A stretch of 64,000 bases of DNA from Brachypodium distachyon (lineage: Eukaryota > Streptophyta > Magnoliopsida > Poales > Poaceae): the NCBI RefSeq assembly GCF_000005505.3, contig NC_016134.3, positions 46,280,650 through 46,344,649 on the forward strand, in the 5' to 3' direction. The position numbers and the translations under genes were made by a program. Below are positions 22,123 to 34,440 of the stretch, one piece after another. The notes beneath the pieces were generated by a model. That model was not told where the DNA came from, searched no databases, and saw only the letters and a program-made list of their open reading frames with translations. Numbering within the stretch: the stretch's first letter is position 1; every line of letters begins with the position of its first letter.

Positions 22123-23931
22123 TTAGACAGGACCCACCACAATCCTCATATGATCAAAAAGCTTGTCCAACATGCCGTATATCTCATTTGCCTCACAGTG
22201 GGACGTGTCATCAGCAGTGAACATGTGTTTTGCACTCCGCACCTCGATCCAACTGTAAGCTTGGTCCTTCCTCAGACCCTTCCCCTTCATGAGGGTCCTG
22301 ACACGGCGGGCATCATCCCACTGACCTGCCGCTGCATAAATGTTTGACAACATGACATAACGACCACTGTTCCCAGGCTCCAACTGGAAGAGGGACTCCG
22401 CCACTTTCTCTGCAATCTCGATATTACCGTGAACACGGCATGCACCAAGGAGCGCTCCCCATGACCCAGTTGTACCTGGACCAATCCTGGATGACAGGTC
22501 TTTGATGAGCTCGCTTGCTTCTTCCAGCTGATGGTTCCGACCAAGAGCATCTACGAATGAGGCATAGTGTTCAGCCCTTGGTTCAACACCATGGTACTGC
22601 ATTGATTCAAGGATCCGACGGCCATCAGAGACTAGACCAGCATGACTGCAAGCCGTCAGGACAGCAAGGAAAGTAACATAGGTTGGCTGTACTTCAGCTT
22701 CAAGCATCCTCTGGAACACGGCAAGCGACTGTTTTCCCTGGCCATTGTGTGAGAACCCTGTCACCATGGAGTTCCAAGAGATAAAGTCCCTCTCACGCAT
22801 CCGTTCGAATATTACCATGGCCGTCACCATGTCACCGCACTTGGAGTACATGTCAATGAGGGCGTTGTGGATGAAAATGTTGAAAGGGTCTGTACCGATG
22901 CAGTGGCGTAAGATGAAGCCATGCACCTCCTTCCCTCGTGTAACAAGCCCGAGCTTGGCACATGCGCCCAGATATGACACCAGAGCGAACGGCGTTGGTG
23001 CCATCCCCTTGCCCAGCATCTGTCGAAAAAGTTCCAGAGCAGCATCCTCCTCCCCATTCTGCTCGTGCCCAGAGATGAGTGCCGTCCATGCAATCGTGTC
23101 CTGGTCCGGCATCATGTCAAATACCCGCATTGCTTCATCGAGGTTCTTCGCACGGCAGTACCCTGCTATCATTGATGTCCAAGAGACCGTGTCCCGGATG
23201 CTCATCTGATTGAACAACATTCTGGCGTCCTCCATCCTCCCAGCCTTGCTGTAGGCGTCCACCATTGCATTGGCCATAATGACCGTCATCTCCATCCCCG
23301 ACACCACTACCGCGGCATGCATCTCTCGGAGCGGTCTTACAGCCCCGATCCCAGCACACGCGCTCGCGATGCTGACCACCGCAAAACGGTCGACGGCCAC
23401 CACCGGCCCCAAGCACCTGTCCCTGGCCAACCGGGCGAACACGCGGAGCGCCTCCGCTTGCCGTCCGTGCCGCGCGAGGGCCGAGATGACGGTGTTGTAG
23501 GAGACGACGTTGCGGGAGGAACCGGGCATTGCGTCGAGCAGGCGCAGGGCGTCCGGGAGCGTGGCCGAGCCGCGGGAGAGCGCCGCGAGGAGGTTGTTGT
23601 AGGAGTGCGCATTCCTGTGTGGCAGGTCTTCGAAGGCCGCTCGGGAGGCGGCCGGGGATGGGAGCGTGGCGTAGAGCTCGACGAGGCGGTTGGAGAGGAG
23701 GGTGTGGTGGGTGAGCGCCGTCTTGACGAGGAGCGCGTGCGCTGCGCGACCGAGGTAGCGGAAATCGCGCGAGGAGATGGCGCGCTCGATGAGAGGGAGA
23801 ACCGTCGCGACGCTGACGCCCGCGGCGGCAGCGGCAGGAGGTGGAGCCGGGGGCCATGGCGGCGGGTGCACGGCGCGCCGCCGCATGCCGGAAGCAGTTG
23901 AGCAGCGGGCAAGGCCGGGCCGCCGGCCCAT
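22123..23931 (-). CDS. PLS-class pentatricopeptide repeat protein with E domains (602 aa)
   Basis: An intronless frame of 602 codons. The first ATG is at 23931 (MGRRPGLARC); a second in-frame ATG, 45 bases on (MRRRAVHPPP), may also serve. The N-terminus is rich in Arg, Ala, Pro and Ser, fitting an organelle transit peptide. Repeats of the P/L/S type follow, for example VVSYNTVISALARHGRQAEA, DTVSWTSMIAGYCRAKNLDE and DFISWNSMVTGFSHNGQGKQ. The C-terminus has the E region (GSWGALLGACRVHGNIEIAE, YVMLSNIYAAAGQWDDARRV) and an E+-like end (SWIEVRSAKHMFTADDTSH), but no DYW deaminase domain. Family knowledge: such proteins bind organelle transcripts in a sequence-specific way, often for C-to-U editing, with a deaminase supplied in trans. 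The target RNA cannot be read from here. The 5' end is GC-rich, as is common in grasses. It is divergent from ACR11, with 1005 bp between the two ATGs. Confidence 0.9.
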   Translation of the reverse strand: MGRRPGLARCSTASGMRRRAVHPPPWPPAPPPAAAAAGVSVATVLPLIERAISSRDFRYLGRAAHALLVKTALTHHTLLSNRLVELYATLPSPAASRAAFEDLPHRNAHSYNNLLAALSRGSATLPDALRLLDAMPGSSRNVVSYNTVISALARHGRQAEALRVFARLARDRCLGPVVAVDRFAVVSIASACAGIGAVRPLREMHAAVVVSGMEMTVIMANAMVDAYSKAGRMEDARMLFNQMSIRDTVSWTSMIAGYCRAKNLDEAMRVFDMMPDQDTIAWTALISGHEQNGEEDAALELFRQMLGKGMAPTPFALVSYLGACAKLGLVTRGKEVHGFILRHCIGTDPFNIFIHNALIDMYSKCGDMVTAMVIFERMRERDFISWNSMVTGFSHNGQGKQSLAVFQRMLEAEVQPTYVTFLAVLTACSHAGLVSDGRRILESMQYHGVEPRAEHYASFVDALGRNHQLEEASELIKDLSSRIGPGTTGSWGALLGACRVHGNIEIAEKVAESLFQLEPGNSGRYVMLSNIYAAAGQWDDARRVRTLMKGKGLRKDQAYSWIEVRSAKHMFTADDTSHCEANEIYGMLDKLFDHMRIVVGPV

Positions 23932-24936
23932 ATGGTACCCATGCTGCCCAATGACAGCTAGTCCTTCCCGGGCCACGAGTGAAACGGGTAACACGATAAA
24001 GCTGTGGCCTGTGGCCCGTAAAATTCGAGGGCTGGGAAACTCGCGACTTGGGTCGGAGACTCGACAGGAAGGCCCATTTACAGCCTATTAGACAGACGTC
24101 CTGCAGCATCTCTTTTGCGGCAAACAGCAGCACGCCAATGGTTTGTTGTTGTTTTGTCTCCAGAAGAATCATCATCCGGCTCAATCAGTGATCATCCGTG
24201 GTTGGTCAAGAGTTCTTTAGACGATCCGTCCCCTCGGAGCTCGATAAGCATACTTAATACAATACAAATGAAGGGGCCAAGCCGTTTGCACACGCAATCC
24301 CTATCCCTACTATTTTGGTGAATCGGAAAAGGCTATGGGTCGATCGGTTTTGCAAATGGAAAGCGCTCGATTATTAGAAGTAGAAAACGAAAAATGTGAC
24401 CCGATCTGTGTCTTCGATATGGTCTACGCACGTCTCGATGGAGTAGCATTATTTTTACCGGAAGCAGTAGAAAATACGAGCTGCTAAATCTGGGTGGACT
24501 GGCTCCAACTACGCCTGCTGCTTGTCTGCTGGTGTGTCGCGGTCGGTTTGAGCGATTGCAAGCCGTCAAAGCGTCCCAAAGGTCAGCATCAATCCAAGGC
24601 GATGTTTGCCTCCCGTAGCACGCACCGCGACGACGACACGAGTAAGTTCGATGACGTAGCACGGCAGCCGCACTAGCGTAGAAGTTTGGCAATTGGCACG
24701 GCTGCCGGGGCCGGGCCAAAGGCAGAAGCGGCCTGAGCTGGGTACGTTTTGTGGCGCAAGAAAACAATAACCCGATCCAAGTGGGCGCGTGAAAAAGAAT
24801 CCCACGTCCCACTCATCGCCACGCCCGCCGCCCGCCATTCTTTTTTCTCTTTCTCCCTTCCCTCCCCCCCTCCTTCCCTTCTCACCAAACCGCGGCTGCG
24901 AGTGAGCCTGCCCAGTCCAGTCGACACGCCGACGCC
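23932..24936. promoter_or_regulatory. Shared divergent promoter region (PPR / ACR11)
   Basis: About 1 kb separates the ATG of the minus-strand PPR gene from that of the plus-strand ACR11 gene, both for organelle-targeted proteins. The half nearer ACR11 is pyrimidine-rich on the plus strand (CTTTCTCCCTTCCCTCCCCC at about 24848), as in many plant TATA-less leaders. No TATA box was convincing on either side. Co-regulation is only inferred from the layout. Confidence 0.45.
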
Positions 24937-27900
24937 ATGGCGCTCGCCACCTCCCACCACAGCATCCACCTCGCCCGCCCCGCCGCCGCCGCCGCCGTAC
25001 CCTCTCGCCTGACGCAGCTGGGATTCCTCCGCGTCGGCGCCTCCCGATCTCCCACGAGGTGAGACCGCGCGATCTGCTCTGTCTTCCTGTACTCCGATCC
25101 TATCCATGCTCTGCTATCTGTTTGTCTGATTCGGCTCGAATCTACGACGCGAGCGGCTGCCGCTTCTGAATGAGGGCGGAGTTGAGTGCTGCCACCCGGT
25201 TTGGGGACTTGGAACGGGATTCGGTTGATTGATTGATTGATGAATCCCGTTTTTCGTCGCTGCGGCTCCACTTTTTTCTTTCTCTCGGTTTGACTTGGCA
25301 CCGGGGATGCCGCTTTGGGGGCATGGATTGCTGCGTTTTCATTAATCGGGCTTTAGATTTGTTGCCTCAAATGGACGATGCCCTTGGGATGTGCGGTTCG
25401 GCGTCCGTCTCCGTTTCGCGCGCTGGTCACTTGCTCGTTGGATTGGTTCGCTCAGGTTAGGGCTTAGGGGAGGAACGGATGCTTTCGTTGACTACAGGGT
25501 AGTTCCGGCGGCTGTTCCTAGATGAGTACATGCTACTGTACCTGACTGGTTCGTGAATCTGCAATCATCATGTAACTTTCAGGTGCTGTCGGATTAGACT
25601 AGACATGATTTTGATGTGCTGTATGTATTTTAACAGTTACTGAAGCATCGTTTCATTGTTCATGTTCAAGTATTCAGGTCTGTTACATATCTACATCTGG
25701 TGTCACTAAATTCATCTGTGAACGGGGAGATACGAGGGGATATCCAATTGGAAGTTTTAGCAGGATATTAGGCGCCATTGGATTCAAGTGACAATAAAAC
25801 CTACTTTTGTGCCTCCTATCGAGAGAAATTTTATGCCATAGCTTGCAGCTTTTTATCCACATCGTATTATTAACACAAAAGTAGAAAATGCAACTAAATT
25901 TCTGCTCTCATTTCTTATTAGATGTAAATGAATAAATGGCGGGAGATGACCAATTTCACGGCATAATGGACTTCCGATCATGTGTCTTTTTTTCCTCTCT
26001 AATGAACATTTCTTCATTTTAAGATTCTATGTGCTCATCAGTCATCACTACAGTCAACCGAGCGGCAATTTTCAAATAAATCATGATACCGTTCCGAGTT
26101 TATGACGCTTTTAATTATTTGGTCATATTGACTATGAAGCCACTGTCCTCTGCAGTATGTCAGTGTTCTGTCCTAAAAACTTTCTATGTGCTAATACCTT
26201 CAATCTTGCTATCTTTATAGGATTGTTTGCCAATCTATCAACTCAGCTAACGTGTTGGGAGCTTCTTCGACGGTATGTCTGCATACTTACGTCTCTCATA
26301 TAACCACAATTTGTGGAACATATCGAATGTGGCACCATATTATGTTCTTCAGCCCTTCTATTTTGCATAAGAAAACATGTGCCTGAGACTCGTGTTTCTG
26401 GGCAATTAAATCTGGATCTAGAACTCAGTCTACCAATTAGATCTCACTGCACAATTTATGCGCCTGAGGGCTGATGTGAATCAAATTAGTCCTCGGATCT
26501 CAGGTGTCAAAATAGGACTGAATATGTCAGTAGGTGTTTAACATTTCACTAATTCAATGTATGGATATACTCAAATGATTAGGTTTTGTATTTTAAAGTG
26601 CTTCTTGTCCATCGTTTTTTTTACATGGTGACTTCTAATATTTGAACACCTCCATGTGATAACTTCTATCTTGCATTTTAATAATAATAATTATATTGCA
26701 GATAGCTGATGATGCAGTTCCCCAACCAGTTGTCCTGATAGATCAAGACTCAGACCGTGATGCAACCATCGTTCAGCTGAGTTTTGGAGATCGTTTGGGG
26801 GCACTACTTGACACGGTATGCATTTTCTTATGCCTCAATGCCTTTTTTCTGGTCTTTCTTAAGATATACTTTTATGATCTATAAGTTATAGTTTTGTTTT
26901 ATCTGTAAATTATTTTGTCCTGGTGTTCACTGTTTGCAGATGAAGGCACTCAAGGACCTGGGCCTTGATGTGACGAAAGGAAGTGTGGCAACTGATTCGT
27001 CTGTCACACAAACAAAGTTCCACATCATGCGATTGTGGGTGCATGCAACTTTCCGTTTGGTGCATTTTCTTATACATCGTTTAGTTGTTTGTTTGCACTT
27101 GGAGAAGTAAAAGACTAAAGAGGGTATTCGTACCCGTGATGATCACTTTTTGAATGCCACACTTTGCTCAACTGTGCAATGCCCACATATTATTACTGAT
27201 ATTTGTATCTAGCTGCCTTGTGATCCTCTCTGAGCTTACCATTAAACACATTACAGATGCATTCATTGGATCCATGCTTCAGTACTTTTCAGTTTCAGAC
27301 ACACATTAGTTTTTCAAAATATTTCTTAGAAATTGCACTTGGTGATTATCGTGCGAAAATGGTTATAGTGATCTGGTCATGTTCTGACTGGTTTTCTGTT
27401 TTCATATCCAGGGGGCGTAAGGTTGAGGACCCTGACATGTTAGAAACAATACGTCTGACCATCATTAACAACCTTCTGCAGTATCACCCTGTATGTTTCA
27501 GAGTTCAAATCCTTTAATTGTGTTTTGGAGTTTGGGTGTAGGTAATTTTAGACCTGTTATCATTTAATTGAATTAAAGTAAATAATACATTGTTCTTGCA
27601 ATATGCATATAGGAATCAAGTGAGAAGCTAGCCATGGGTGAATTTTTTGGAATAAAACCCCCTGAGAAGAAGGTGAGTTCTGTAGATGTTCTCATCCTGC
27701 TAGTTCAGCACCTATGCTGATCATACTTCTGCTAGCATATTTAGTCTTAGAGATGTGTTTTCCTCAGGTGTTAGCTTAGCACACTGGATACCTTAAAACA
27801 GTTATGCTGTTATTTTTTTGTTCCTATAACTTTAGCAGTTAATCGATTATTCGTTCTTTATGGCAGGTTGATGTTGATGTTGCAACACATGTAATTGTTG

Positions 27901-29049
27901 AAGATGATGGACCAAAAAGAAGGTTTGACACTGATAGCTTCTAATGATTGTTTGCTCTTTGTTTATGATGATTTCAGGAATGGTGACCACTTAGTTGTCA
28001 TGCTATTTGGCACAAGATGACGTTCCATATAAGTTAGTTCTATGGTATCCGCATGTATGGTTTTATGTGAGCCACACTATACCTATACACTGGGCAAGCT
28101 AAATTCACCTGCATATAATTGCTATCATACATATTGGACATACAATGGCATCCCATCTATGTTCAAGGTTTCCACATGTGTGATTGTATGTGTACCATAG
28201 CAGTATTCCTACACATTGGACAAACTAAATCTCTAGCAATCATCCGCTAATGCTGCCGAACTAAGATCCACTTAATTGTTACCTGGTGTCATACTGGAGG
28301 GTTTTGTTTGTATGGGCATGAACTGAACTTTCTCGAGGCCTAACAAGCTTGTTGAGTAATTGAAATTTTGAATCTCGGACATCCTCCAAGTTTACACAGA
28401 TATACTAAGAATTGACATTTGTCTTCTGTCAAGGCATGTGCCTCTTCAGTACATGTAGGCCGTGCGTCTCTCATAGGTCACCTAAACTAACTGGTCTGGT
28501 CAACTCCATACATTAGAAAATATGTATTTTTCTTGGTAAGAATCACATCTAATATAACTGAGTTATCTGTTTCTCTTTCTTTCACCGTACAGTGTGCATC
28601 ATATACTCCTCATTGATGTTAGTTGAACATGTGCAGCATGCTTTACATAGAGACAGCTGATCGGCCAGGCCTACTCTTGGAAGTAATCAAGATTATTGCT
28701 GACGTAAACATTGATGTGGAGTCAGCTGAAATTGATACTGAGGTATTGCCGGTTTCTATCCCTTTGTTATGGTAGTCACCGAAGACCCCTTCTTAATTCA
28801 TGTCTGATGTCTTACTCAGGGCCTGGTTGCCAAGGACAAGTTCCATGTGAGTTACAGAGGTGCAAAACTAAACAGCTCGTTATCTCAGGTATTCCAACAA
28901 CTAGATTAGTGGTTTTTAGTTACCTTTGATCACCTCAGCAGCATGGCACCTCATGTCTCTTGAGTCTTGACAGTTCCATTTTACAGGTGCTGGTTAATTG
29001 CTTACGCTATTACCTCCGGAGGCCCGAGACCGACGAAGACAGCTATTGA
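24937..29049 (+). CDS. ACR11: ACT-domain repeat protein ACR11, chloroplast (10 exons, 271 aa)
   Basis: Exons: 24937-25058, 26221-26272, 26702-26815, 26940-27034, 27412-27490, 27613-27672, 27867-27922, 28637-28742, 28820-28888, 28987-29049. They join in frame (272 codons with stop) and all introns are GT-AG. The N-terminal about 60 residues are Ala/Ser/Arg-rich without acids, a typical chloroplast transit peptide. [20 protein letters not shown] then opens the first ACT domain (about 78-150), and [20 protein letters not shown] the second (about 194-250). The end [15 protein letters not shown] matches the family. Family knowledge: ACT domains bind small ligands such as amino acids; Arabidopsis ACR11 is plastidic and has been linked to glutamine synthetase 2 and Fd-GOGAT. 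There is no nucleotidyltransferase domain, so the old name uridylyltransferase-related does not describe its activity. The related ACR12 is an alternative but less likely. Confidence 0.9.
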
Positions 29050-31090
29050 TTCTTGTGGAGTGCATGGGCTCCAAATTACAGACCAAGAACTCCAGCTCGT
29101 CTCGAGTTCCTGTCTATTAGCCCTATTATTTCTGTTGTAAGAAAAAATGTGGCACACCTGTTCCCAAAATACATTTAAACTGGGCTCTGCGATGCAGTTC
29201 GATGTTTTGTGGTCGGACCTGGGAGCTTCAGTGGCCGTTACCCCCATTGATTTCCTACAGTAGAGAAATCACATTGAGAAGGTCTTAACGTGTTGGGTGT
29301 GGTGTGTAAGTTCACAGTCTGATCCATGTGCATGTAAAATACCAGGATACGTACGTGTTGGATGCTTTCGTCTTTGTTATACACAAGAATTTGCAGCAAC
29401 ATGTGTCGTTTATCTGATCCAGAGCTCCTCTGCACGCTTTAATTTTTCTTTTTTTTGAGAAAACGCAAAGATGCATATAAGAAAGAGAGTTATGTACAAG
29501 TCCAAGAGGGCAACGTCCAGAGATTATAACGCGACACAACTAGGTGCTCGCTGGGAGCTGCTTTAATTTCGTTTAGAAAGTGTGGTTGCAAGGTTTTAAA
29601 TAATGTTCTGCAAAACAAATTGCTCATATGTGCGGGGTATACTCTACGTGCTCGCAAATTAATGTTGAGTTTATTTGTGGTCTGTAAAAAAGAGAGTGAT
29701 GATGGGATCAAACAGTAGCTATGTATGCACTAATTTTTGTCTTTTTTTACACGTACTAATTTTGTTTTGTACTAGTATATAACTAAAAAAGGAATGTTGT
29801 GCTCCTCCAATATTTGGTTCAAAAAAAAGGTTGAGGTATGATTTTCAATATCAGTTTTGGAAATATTTGTGCCCCAACTGAAATTCAGTTTTCTTTTCTG
29901 CGGGATGACCAAATTTTTTTGCTTGAAAAAGACTGAGATCTAACCAAAATTTGAGGGATTTTTGAAATATTTAAATTTATTTGAAGTGATGTATTACTAA
30001 AATGGTTGAAATGTCTTGCGTAAACACAATTATTTCGCCATCCATTGAAATGACTGAAACTTCTGAAATTTCAGTAATTTTTGTTGTTGAAAGTGAGAAT
30101 CTCCTACAATGCAACGTTGGTTCCTCTTGCGAACCATGCTAACTCATTTTTATCGCCATCGTCTCCCCTACACCTTCAATTCACAAGGGTGTTTCCCTTC
30201 CTCTTTCTCGCCTTAGATGTAGAAGTTGCGGGTCTGGATTATGGATGCCTCTTGGCCTGCCTCGACGCGGTGCCCATTACTTGTTCGGCACCATGTGTGA
30301 GCTCGCCGATGTTGGTCGCTATCTTCGCCGTCGCTATAGATTGTTGGTCAAAGCCCTACCTCACCTCTTACTTCCCCTTTCTCCCCGTTCCCTTCTTGTC
30401 CCTCTCCCCCTCGAGGCAGCGATGAAGCTCCTCACGCTCCAGTCTAACTGGCGAGAATCGGTCACGTGCTAAGACCTTTCTCGACACATTTATTTCAAAG
30501 TTTTAGGGTTTCTCAAACCTTTTAAAAAAAACACATGATATTTTCTACCTCTATTCGGCATTAGTGGTGAAACCATCCCTATCTTATGTTGCTACGAGAC
30601 CGAACACCAGAATTAACATTTGGATACAATTTGTTAGACCATGTTGCTCAAATTAAGAGGCTATAATAACCAAATTTGTCACGGAGAGGACACATATTTG
30701 TAGCACTCGACCTTATATATTTTCGTACTCGCTTCATGTTAGAAATCTCCTATAATTTAAGTGCTACGTTTTGGATCTAGAAGACTTGCAAGCAAGTGTA
30801 GCTCGAGTTAAACTGCAAAGGTGCTACTACTCCTCTATTAGAAGTGTGATTGTCTGAGCCGGTACATGTACGAATCTCTATTCATTATAGTAATGGACAA
30901 TTTTCCTTAATACAATCCCATTCCCGGAAGAGTCCATCCAAAGTTCAGTTATTACGAACACACCCTCCCAAACTCGTATGCAAAAGAGAGAGGCCACGCA
31001 GCCCTCTTACGAACCGCATCGAACTCCTTTTCGCCGCCGCCGCAGCCATTCATGGCGGGGCGCCGCCGGGGAGGATTCGAACATTAACCC
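29050..31090. other. Intergenic DNA between ACR11 and the second PPR gene
   Basis: The first several hundred bases are the 3' flank of ACR11. A T-run near 29447-29456 followed by GAGAAAACGCAAAGATGCAT may be the tail of a small minus-strand retroelement. DNA at 29800-30080 is rich in TGAAATTT-like words. A GC-balanced patch at about 30100-30480 has 75 to 114-codon frames in two phases without domains. No gene is supported. Confidence 0.4.
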
Positions 31091-33235
31091 ATGCTATTCT
31101 CCACCCTGCCCTGCAAATCCCAAGCTCCTGCGGCCGCCGCCGCCGCCGTAGCAACTATCTCCAGCCCCCGACTCTCGTCCTCGTCGCCGGCGCTTATCCC
31201 TCCGCCGCATCACGACGACAACCCATTCGCGCCACTCCTCACTTCCGATCCCCCTCTGCCGGATCCGCTCCGTCGGGTTCTCGCCACGGGCGACGTCCAC
31301 GTCGCGCTTCGCGGCCTCCCGGGCCTCGCGCGCCAGCTGTTCCGGTGGGCGGAGGGCACCCCGCACGGCTTCCCGCGCTCCGCCTCCGCATTCGCCGCCG
31401 TCCTATTCCCGCTCGCCGAGGCTGGCCACAACCGCGCCGTCTATCCCGTCTCCCTCCGCGCTCTCCACCTCGGACTGCTCCTCCCCCTCGTCTCTCTCAT
31501 CCTCACCTATCCACTCTCCCCCACCTCCCACCAGCTCCTCAACAGTCTCTTACGCATGTCCACCAAGTTCTCGGCTGAATGCCAAGCTCAGAAATCCGTG
31601 CCCGCCAGCTGTTCGACGCAATGCCTTTCAGCCTTCCAAGAGATGGCGCGTCATGGCGTGGCCCCTTTCGTCAAGGAGTGCAACTGTGTACTCCGTGTGC
31701 TGCGTGATGCGGCCAGGTGGGATGACATGCGTGCTGTGTATTCAGATATGCTCCAACTTGGGGTTGAGCCGAGCATTTTCACATACAATACATTGCTGGA
31801 TTCTTTCTGTAAGGCAGGGAGGATGGATCAGGCTGTCGCGCTGCTCAAGGATATGGAGGCCCGAGCGGCTGGGTGCTTGCCGAATGATGTTACGTACAAT
31901 GTTGTGATTAATGGCTTGGCCAGGAAAGGTGAACTGGAGAAGGCGGCTCAGCTGGTTGATATAATGCGGCTGTCCAAGAAAGCATCAGCCTTCACGTATA
32001 ATCCACTTATCACTGGGCTCTTAGCAAGGGATTTTGTTGAAAAGGCTGGAGCTTTGCTGTTGGAGATGGAGAATGAGGGCATTGTGCCAACAGTGGTGAC
32101 ATACAATACATTGATTGATGGGCTGTTTAAAACAGGAAATGCGGAGGCGGCACAGGTGAAATTTGATGAAATGAGAGCAAAGGGTTTGCTGCCAGATTTG
32201 ATTACATACAATTCTCTAATAAATGGATATTGTAAGGCAGGGAATTTAAAGCAGGCACTTTGTTTGTTTGGTGATTTGAAGCGTGCAGGGTTAGGACCAA
32301 CAGTTTTGACATATAACATCCTTATAGATGGTTATTGTAGATTAGGTGATTTAGAGGGGGCTAGGAGACTCAAGGAGGAGATGACAGAGGAGGACTGCCT
32401 GCCTGATGTTTGTACATATACTATTCTTATGAATGGTTCATGTATGGTGAGGAACCTTGCTATGGTAAGGATCTTCTTTGATGAAATGCTGAGCAAAGGA
32501 TTAGAGCCAGATTGCTTTGCTTACAACACGAGGATTTCCGCAGAGCTGACTATAGGTGCTATTACCAATGCTTTTCAGCTGAGGGAGGAGATGATGCTAA
32601 GAGGAATTTCTTCTGATACAGTTACATATAATGTACTTATTGATGGATTGTGTAAGACTGGTAGCCTGAAAGATGCATATGTGTTGTGGATGAAGATGGT
32701 CACTGATGGTTTACGGCTTGACTGTGTCACATACACTTGCTTGATTCATGCACATTGTGAGAGGGGGCGCCTAATAGAAGCAAAGAATATTTTTGATGGC
32801 ATGGTTGCAAGTGGTTTGTCACCCTCAGTTGTGACCTATACTATTTTTATTCACACATATTGTAGAAGGGGAAATCTTTATTTGGCATATGGTTGGTTTC
32901 GGAAGATGCTGGAGGAAGGAGTGGAACCCAATGAAGTAACATATAATGTTCTCATGCATGCACTTTGCAGGATGGGGAGAACTGAATCGGCTTATCAACA
33001 TTTTCATGAGATGCTGGAGAGGGGATTGGTGCCAAACAAATACACATACACTCTGTTGATAGATGGGAGCTGTAAAGAAGGTAACTGGGTGCATGCTATA
33101 AGGTTGTACTGTGAAATGCATCAGAAAGGTATTCATCCAGACCATTGCACACATAATGCCTTGTTTAAGGGATTTGGAGAAGGCCACATGTATGATGCAG
33201 TTCAATATCTGGAGAATGTTGTTTTGGGTACATAG
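31091..33235 (+). CDS. P-class pentatricopeptide repeat protein (714 aa)
   Basis: An intronless frame from ATG 31091 to TAG 33235. The N-terminus (MLFSTLPCKSQAPAAAAAAV) is Ala/Ser-rich and acid-poor, fitting a mitochondrial or plastid presequence. From about residue 195 to the end there is an almost unbroken array of roughly 14 canonical 35-residue repeats, recognisable by TYNTLLDSFCKAGRMDQA, TYNVVINGLARKGELEKA, TYNTLIDGLFKTGNAEAA and TYNVLMHALCRMGRTESA. There is no E or DYW region, so it is P-class; these usually stabilise, splice or activate translation of organelle transcripts. Layout and repeats resemble the protein encoded by Arabidopsis At1g22960, which is from memory and unchecked. The GC-rich first 500 bases contrast with the AT-richer repeats, the usual grass gradient. 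A 3' UTR intron (donor about 33275, acceptor about 33372) is possible. Confidence 0.9.
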   Translation: MLFSTLPCKSQAPAAAAAAVATISSPRLSSSSPALIPPPHHDDNPFAPLLTSDPPLPDPLRRVLATGDVHVALRGLPGLARQLFRWAEGTPHGFPRSASAFAAVLFPLAEAGHNRAVYPVSLRALHLGLLLPLVSLILTYPLSPTSHQLLNSLLRMSTKFSAECQAQKSVPASCSTQCLSAFQEMARHGVAPFVKECNCVLRVLRDAARWDDMRAVYSDMLQLGVEPSIFTYNTLLDSFCKAGRMDQAVALLKDMEARAAGCLPNDVTYNVVINGLARKGELEKAAQLVDIMRLSKKASAFTYNPLITGLLARDFVEKAGALLLEMENEGIVPTVVTYNTLIDGLFKTGNAEAAQVKFDEMRAKGLLPDLITYNSLINGYCKAGNLKQALCLFGDLKRAGLGPTVLTYNILIDGYCRLGDLEGARRLKEEMTEEDCLPDVCTYTILMNGSCMVRNLAMVRIFFDEMLSKGLEPDCFAYNTRISAELTIGAITNAFQLREEMMLRGISSDTVTYNVLIDGLCKTGSLKDAYVLWMKMVTDGLRLDCVTYTCLIHAHCERGRLIEAKNIFDGMVASGLSPSVVTYTIFIHTYCRRGNLYLAYGWFRKMLEEGVEPNEVTYNVLMHALCRMGRTESAYQHFHEMLERGLVPNKYTYTLLIDGSCKEGNWVHAIRLYCEMHQKGIHPDHCTHNALFKGFGEGHMYDAVQYLENVVLGT

Positions 33236-34019
33236 GTCGGTCTTCAAGAAAGGATTATCTTGGCGGAAAATCCTGTAAGAATTCCCCCCTATATGTGTAT
33301 TTTCTTCATCAGTTGTTATGTATTTAATTATGCTTTTTTTTCCAGCATATCTTGATTTTTGTTTTCAATCAGGAGATGGCAGATTGAACTTGGGGCAACA
33401 GTCTCTTGATAATGGATCTGGATGCTTGCCAAACAGATACTTAAGCACAATTGCACAAACAGGTCCTTCTCTTGCTGCATGTACTTCGTGACAGTTTTCC
33501 CTTGGTCATATTGAGGTCATGGGGATACCATTCTGCCCCCATTAATTTCTTTAGATAAGGCTTAATGGGTATCTCGTGACTGTGCATCCCAAATACCTAC
33601 TATCTCAAAAGTGAATGGCTATGGGTCTTTTGGACTGGGCTTTCAACAATAACATATAGCGTTTCTCTTGGTAAGAACCTACCAAGAATTTTGTAAAATG
33701 AATAATCCTTGTACCACATATTCACAGACAATTTTGCCATAGACATCTGGCACATAGGTTGACTTGTCAGATATGTAACAGCGTTCCCATTCTTTGCATA
33801 ATTAAATGGAGTTTTTCTTCTTAATGATAACTATGGTGGGTGAAGTGGAATTCTGTCTCAACTTTCAATTCCCAACTGTCGTGGCCAAAATGGGTCTACT
33901 TATTAGACTAAACTACAGTGGAATTACTTGTGTTTCAGTTAATTGGCCAAACCACATAAGCATTTGGTGTTTCAGTTATTTGTCCTCTAAAGCCACTGCA
34001 CACTTCCCTAAACCACTGG

Positions 34020-34440
34020 TGGATTTCGGAATGCTAGCCAGGAGGGGACTGCTGAACGATGGCAACTGTGTTCTGCTCATTACATGATGAAACCGTCGAT
34101 CATCTTTTGGTCCGCTGTGGAATCAATAACATAATCTGGGGCGGAATTGCTGCCTTGGAAAGGTCTACAAGCCTGCACTCCAAGGCTATGGTGTGGCTCA
34201 GTCCTCGGTGGATTTAGTCCAGAAAAAATGATTTGCAGAAGAAGCAGGAGGGGATTTGACTTCTTCGTCCTGATGATAGCCTGGGCAATTTTGAAGAAAA
34301 TGAACTTCACAGTGAACAAAGCCTGGTCATTCAGCAGCTAAGGATGACATTCAGGATTAATGCGCTGGGTGGTGTGAGGTGACTGAGGTCGGTTCTAGGG
34401 ATGATCAATAGCTTCTTCTCAGTGACCGGGTAGAAATTAT
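34020..34440 (+). mobile_element. Degenerate LINE fragment (zf-RVT region)
   Basis: Across two frames the DNA reads LARRGLLNDGNC, then a CSLHDETVDHLLVRCG-like zinc-binding stretch, then RRGFDFFVLMIAWAILKKMN. This is the order seen at the C-terminus of grass LINE ORF2 proteins. Frameshifts and short length mean it is dead. The limits are approximate. Confidence 0.55.

Noticed and set aside
23135..24184. 349-codon and 204-codon minus-strand frames over the PPR 5' end
   Set aside because: Arg/Pro/Ala-rich out-of-frame readings of the GC-rich PPR start; only the PPR frame has repeats.
30850..31578. 242-codon frame overlapping the start of the P-class PPR gene
   Set aside because: Out-of-frame, Pro/Arg-rich, and ends inside the PPR gene; a GC-composition artefact.
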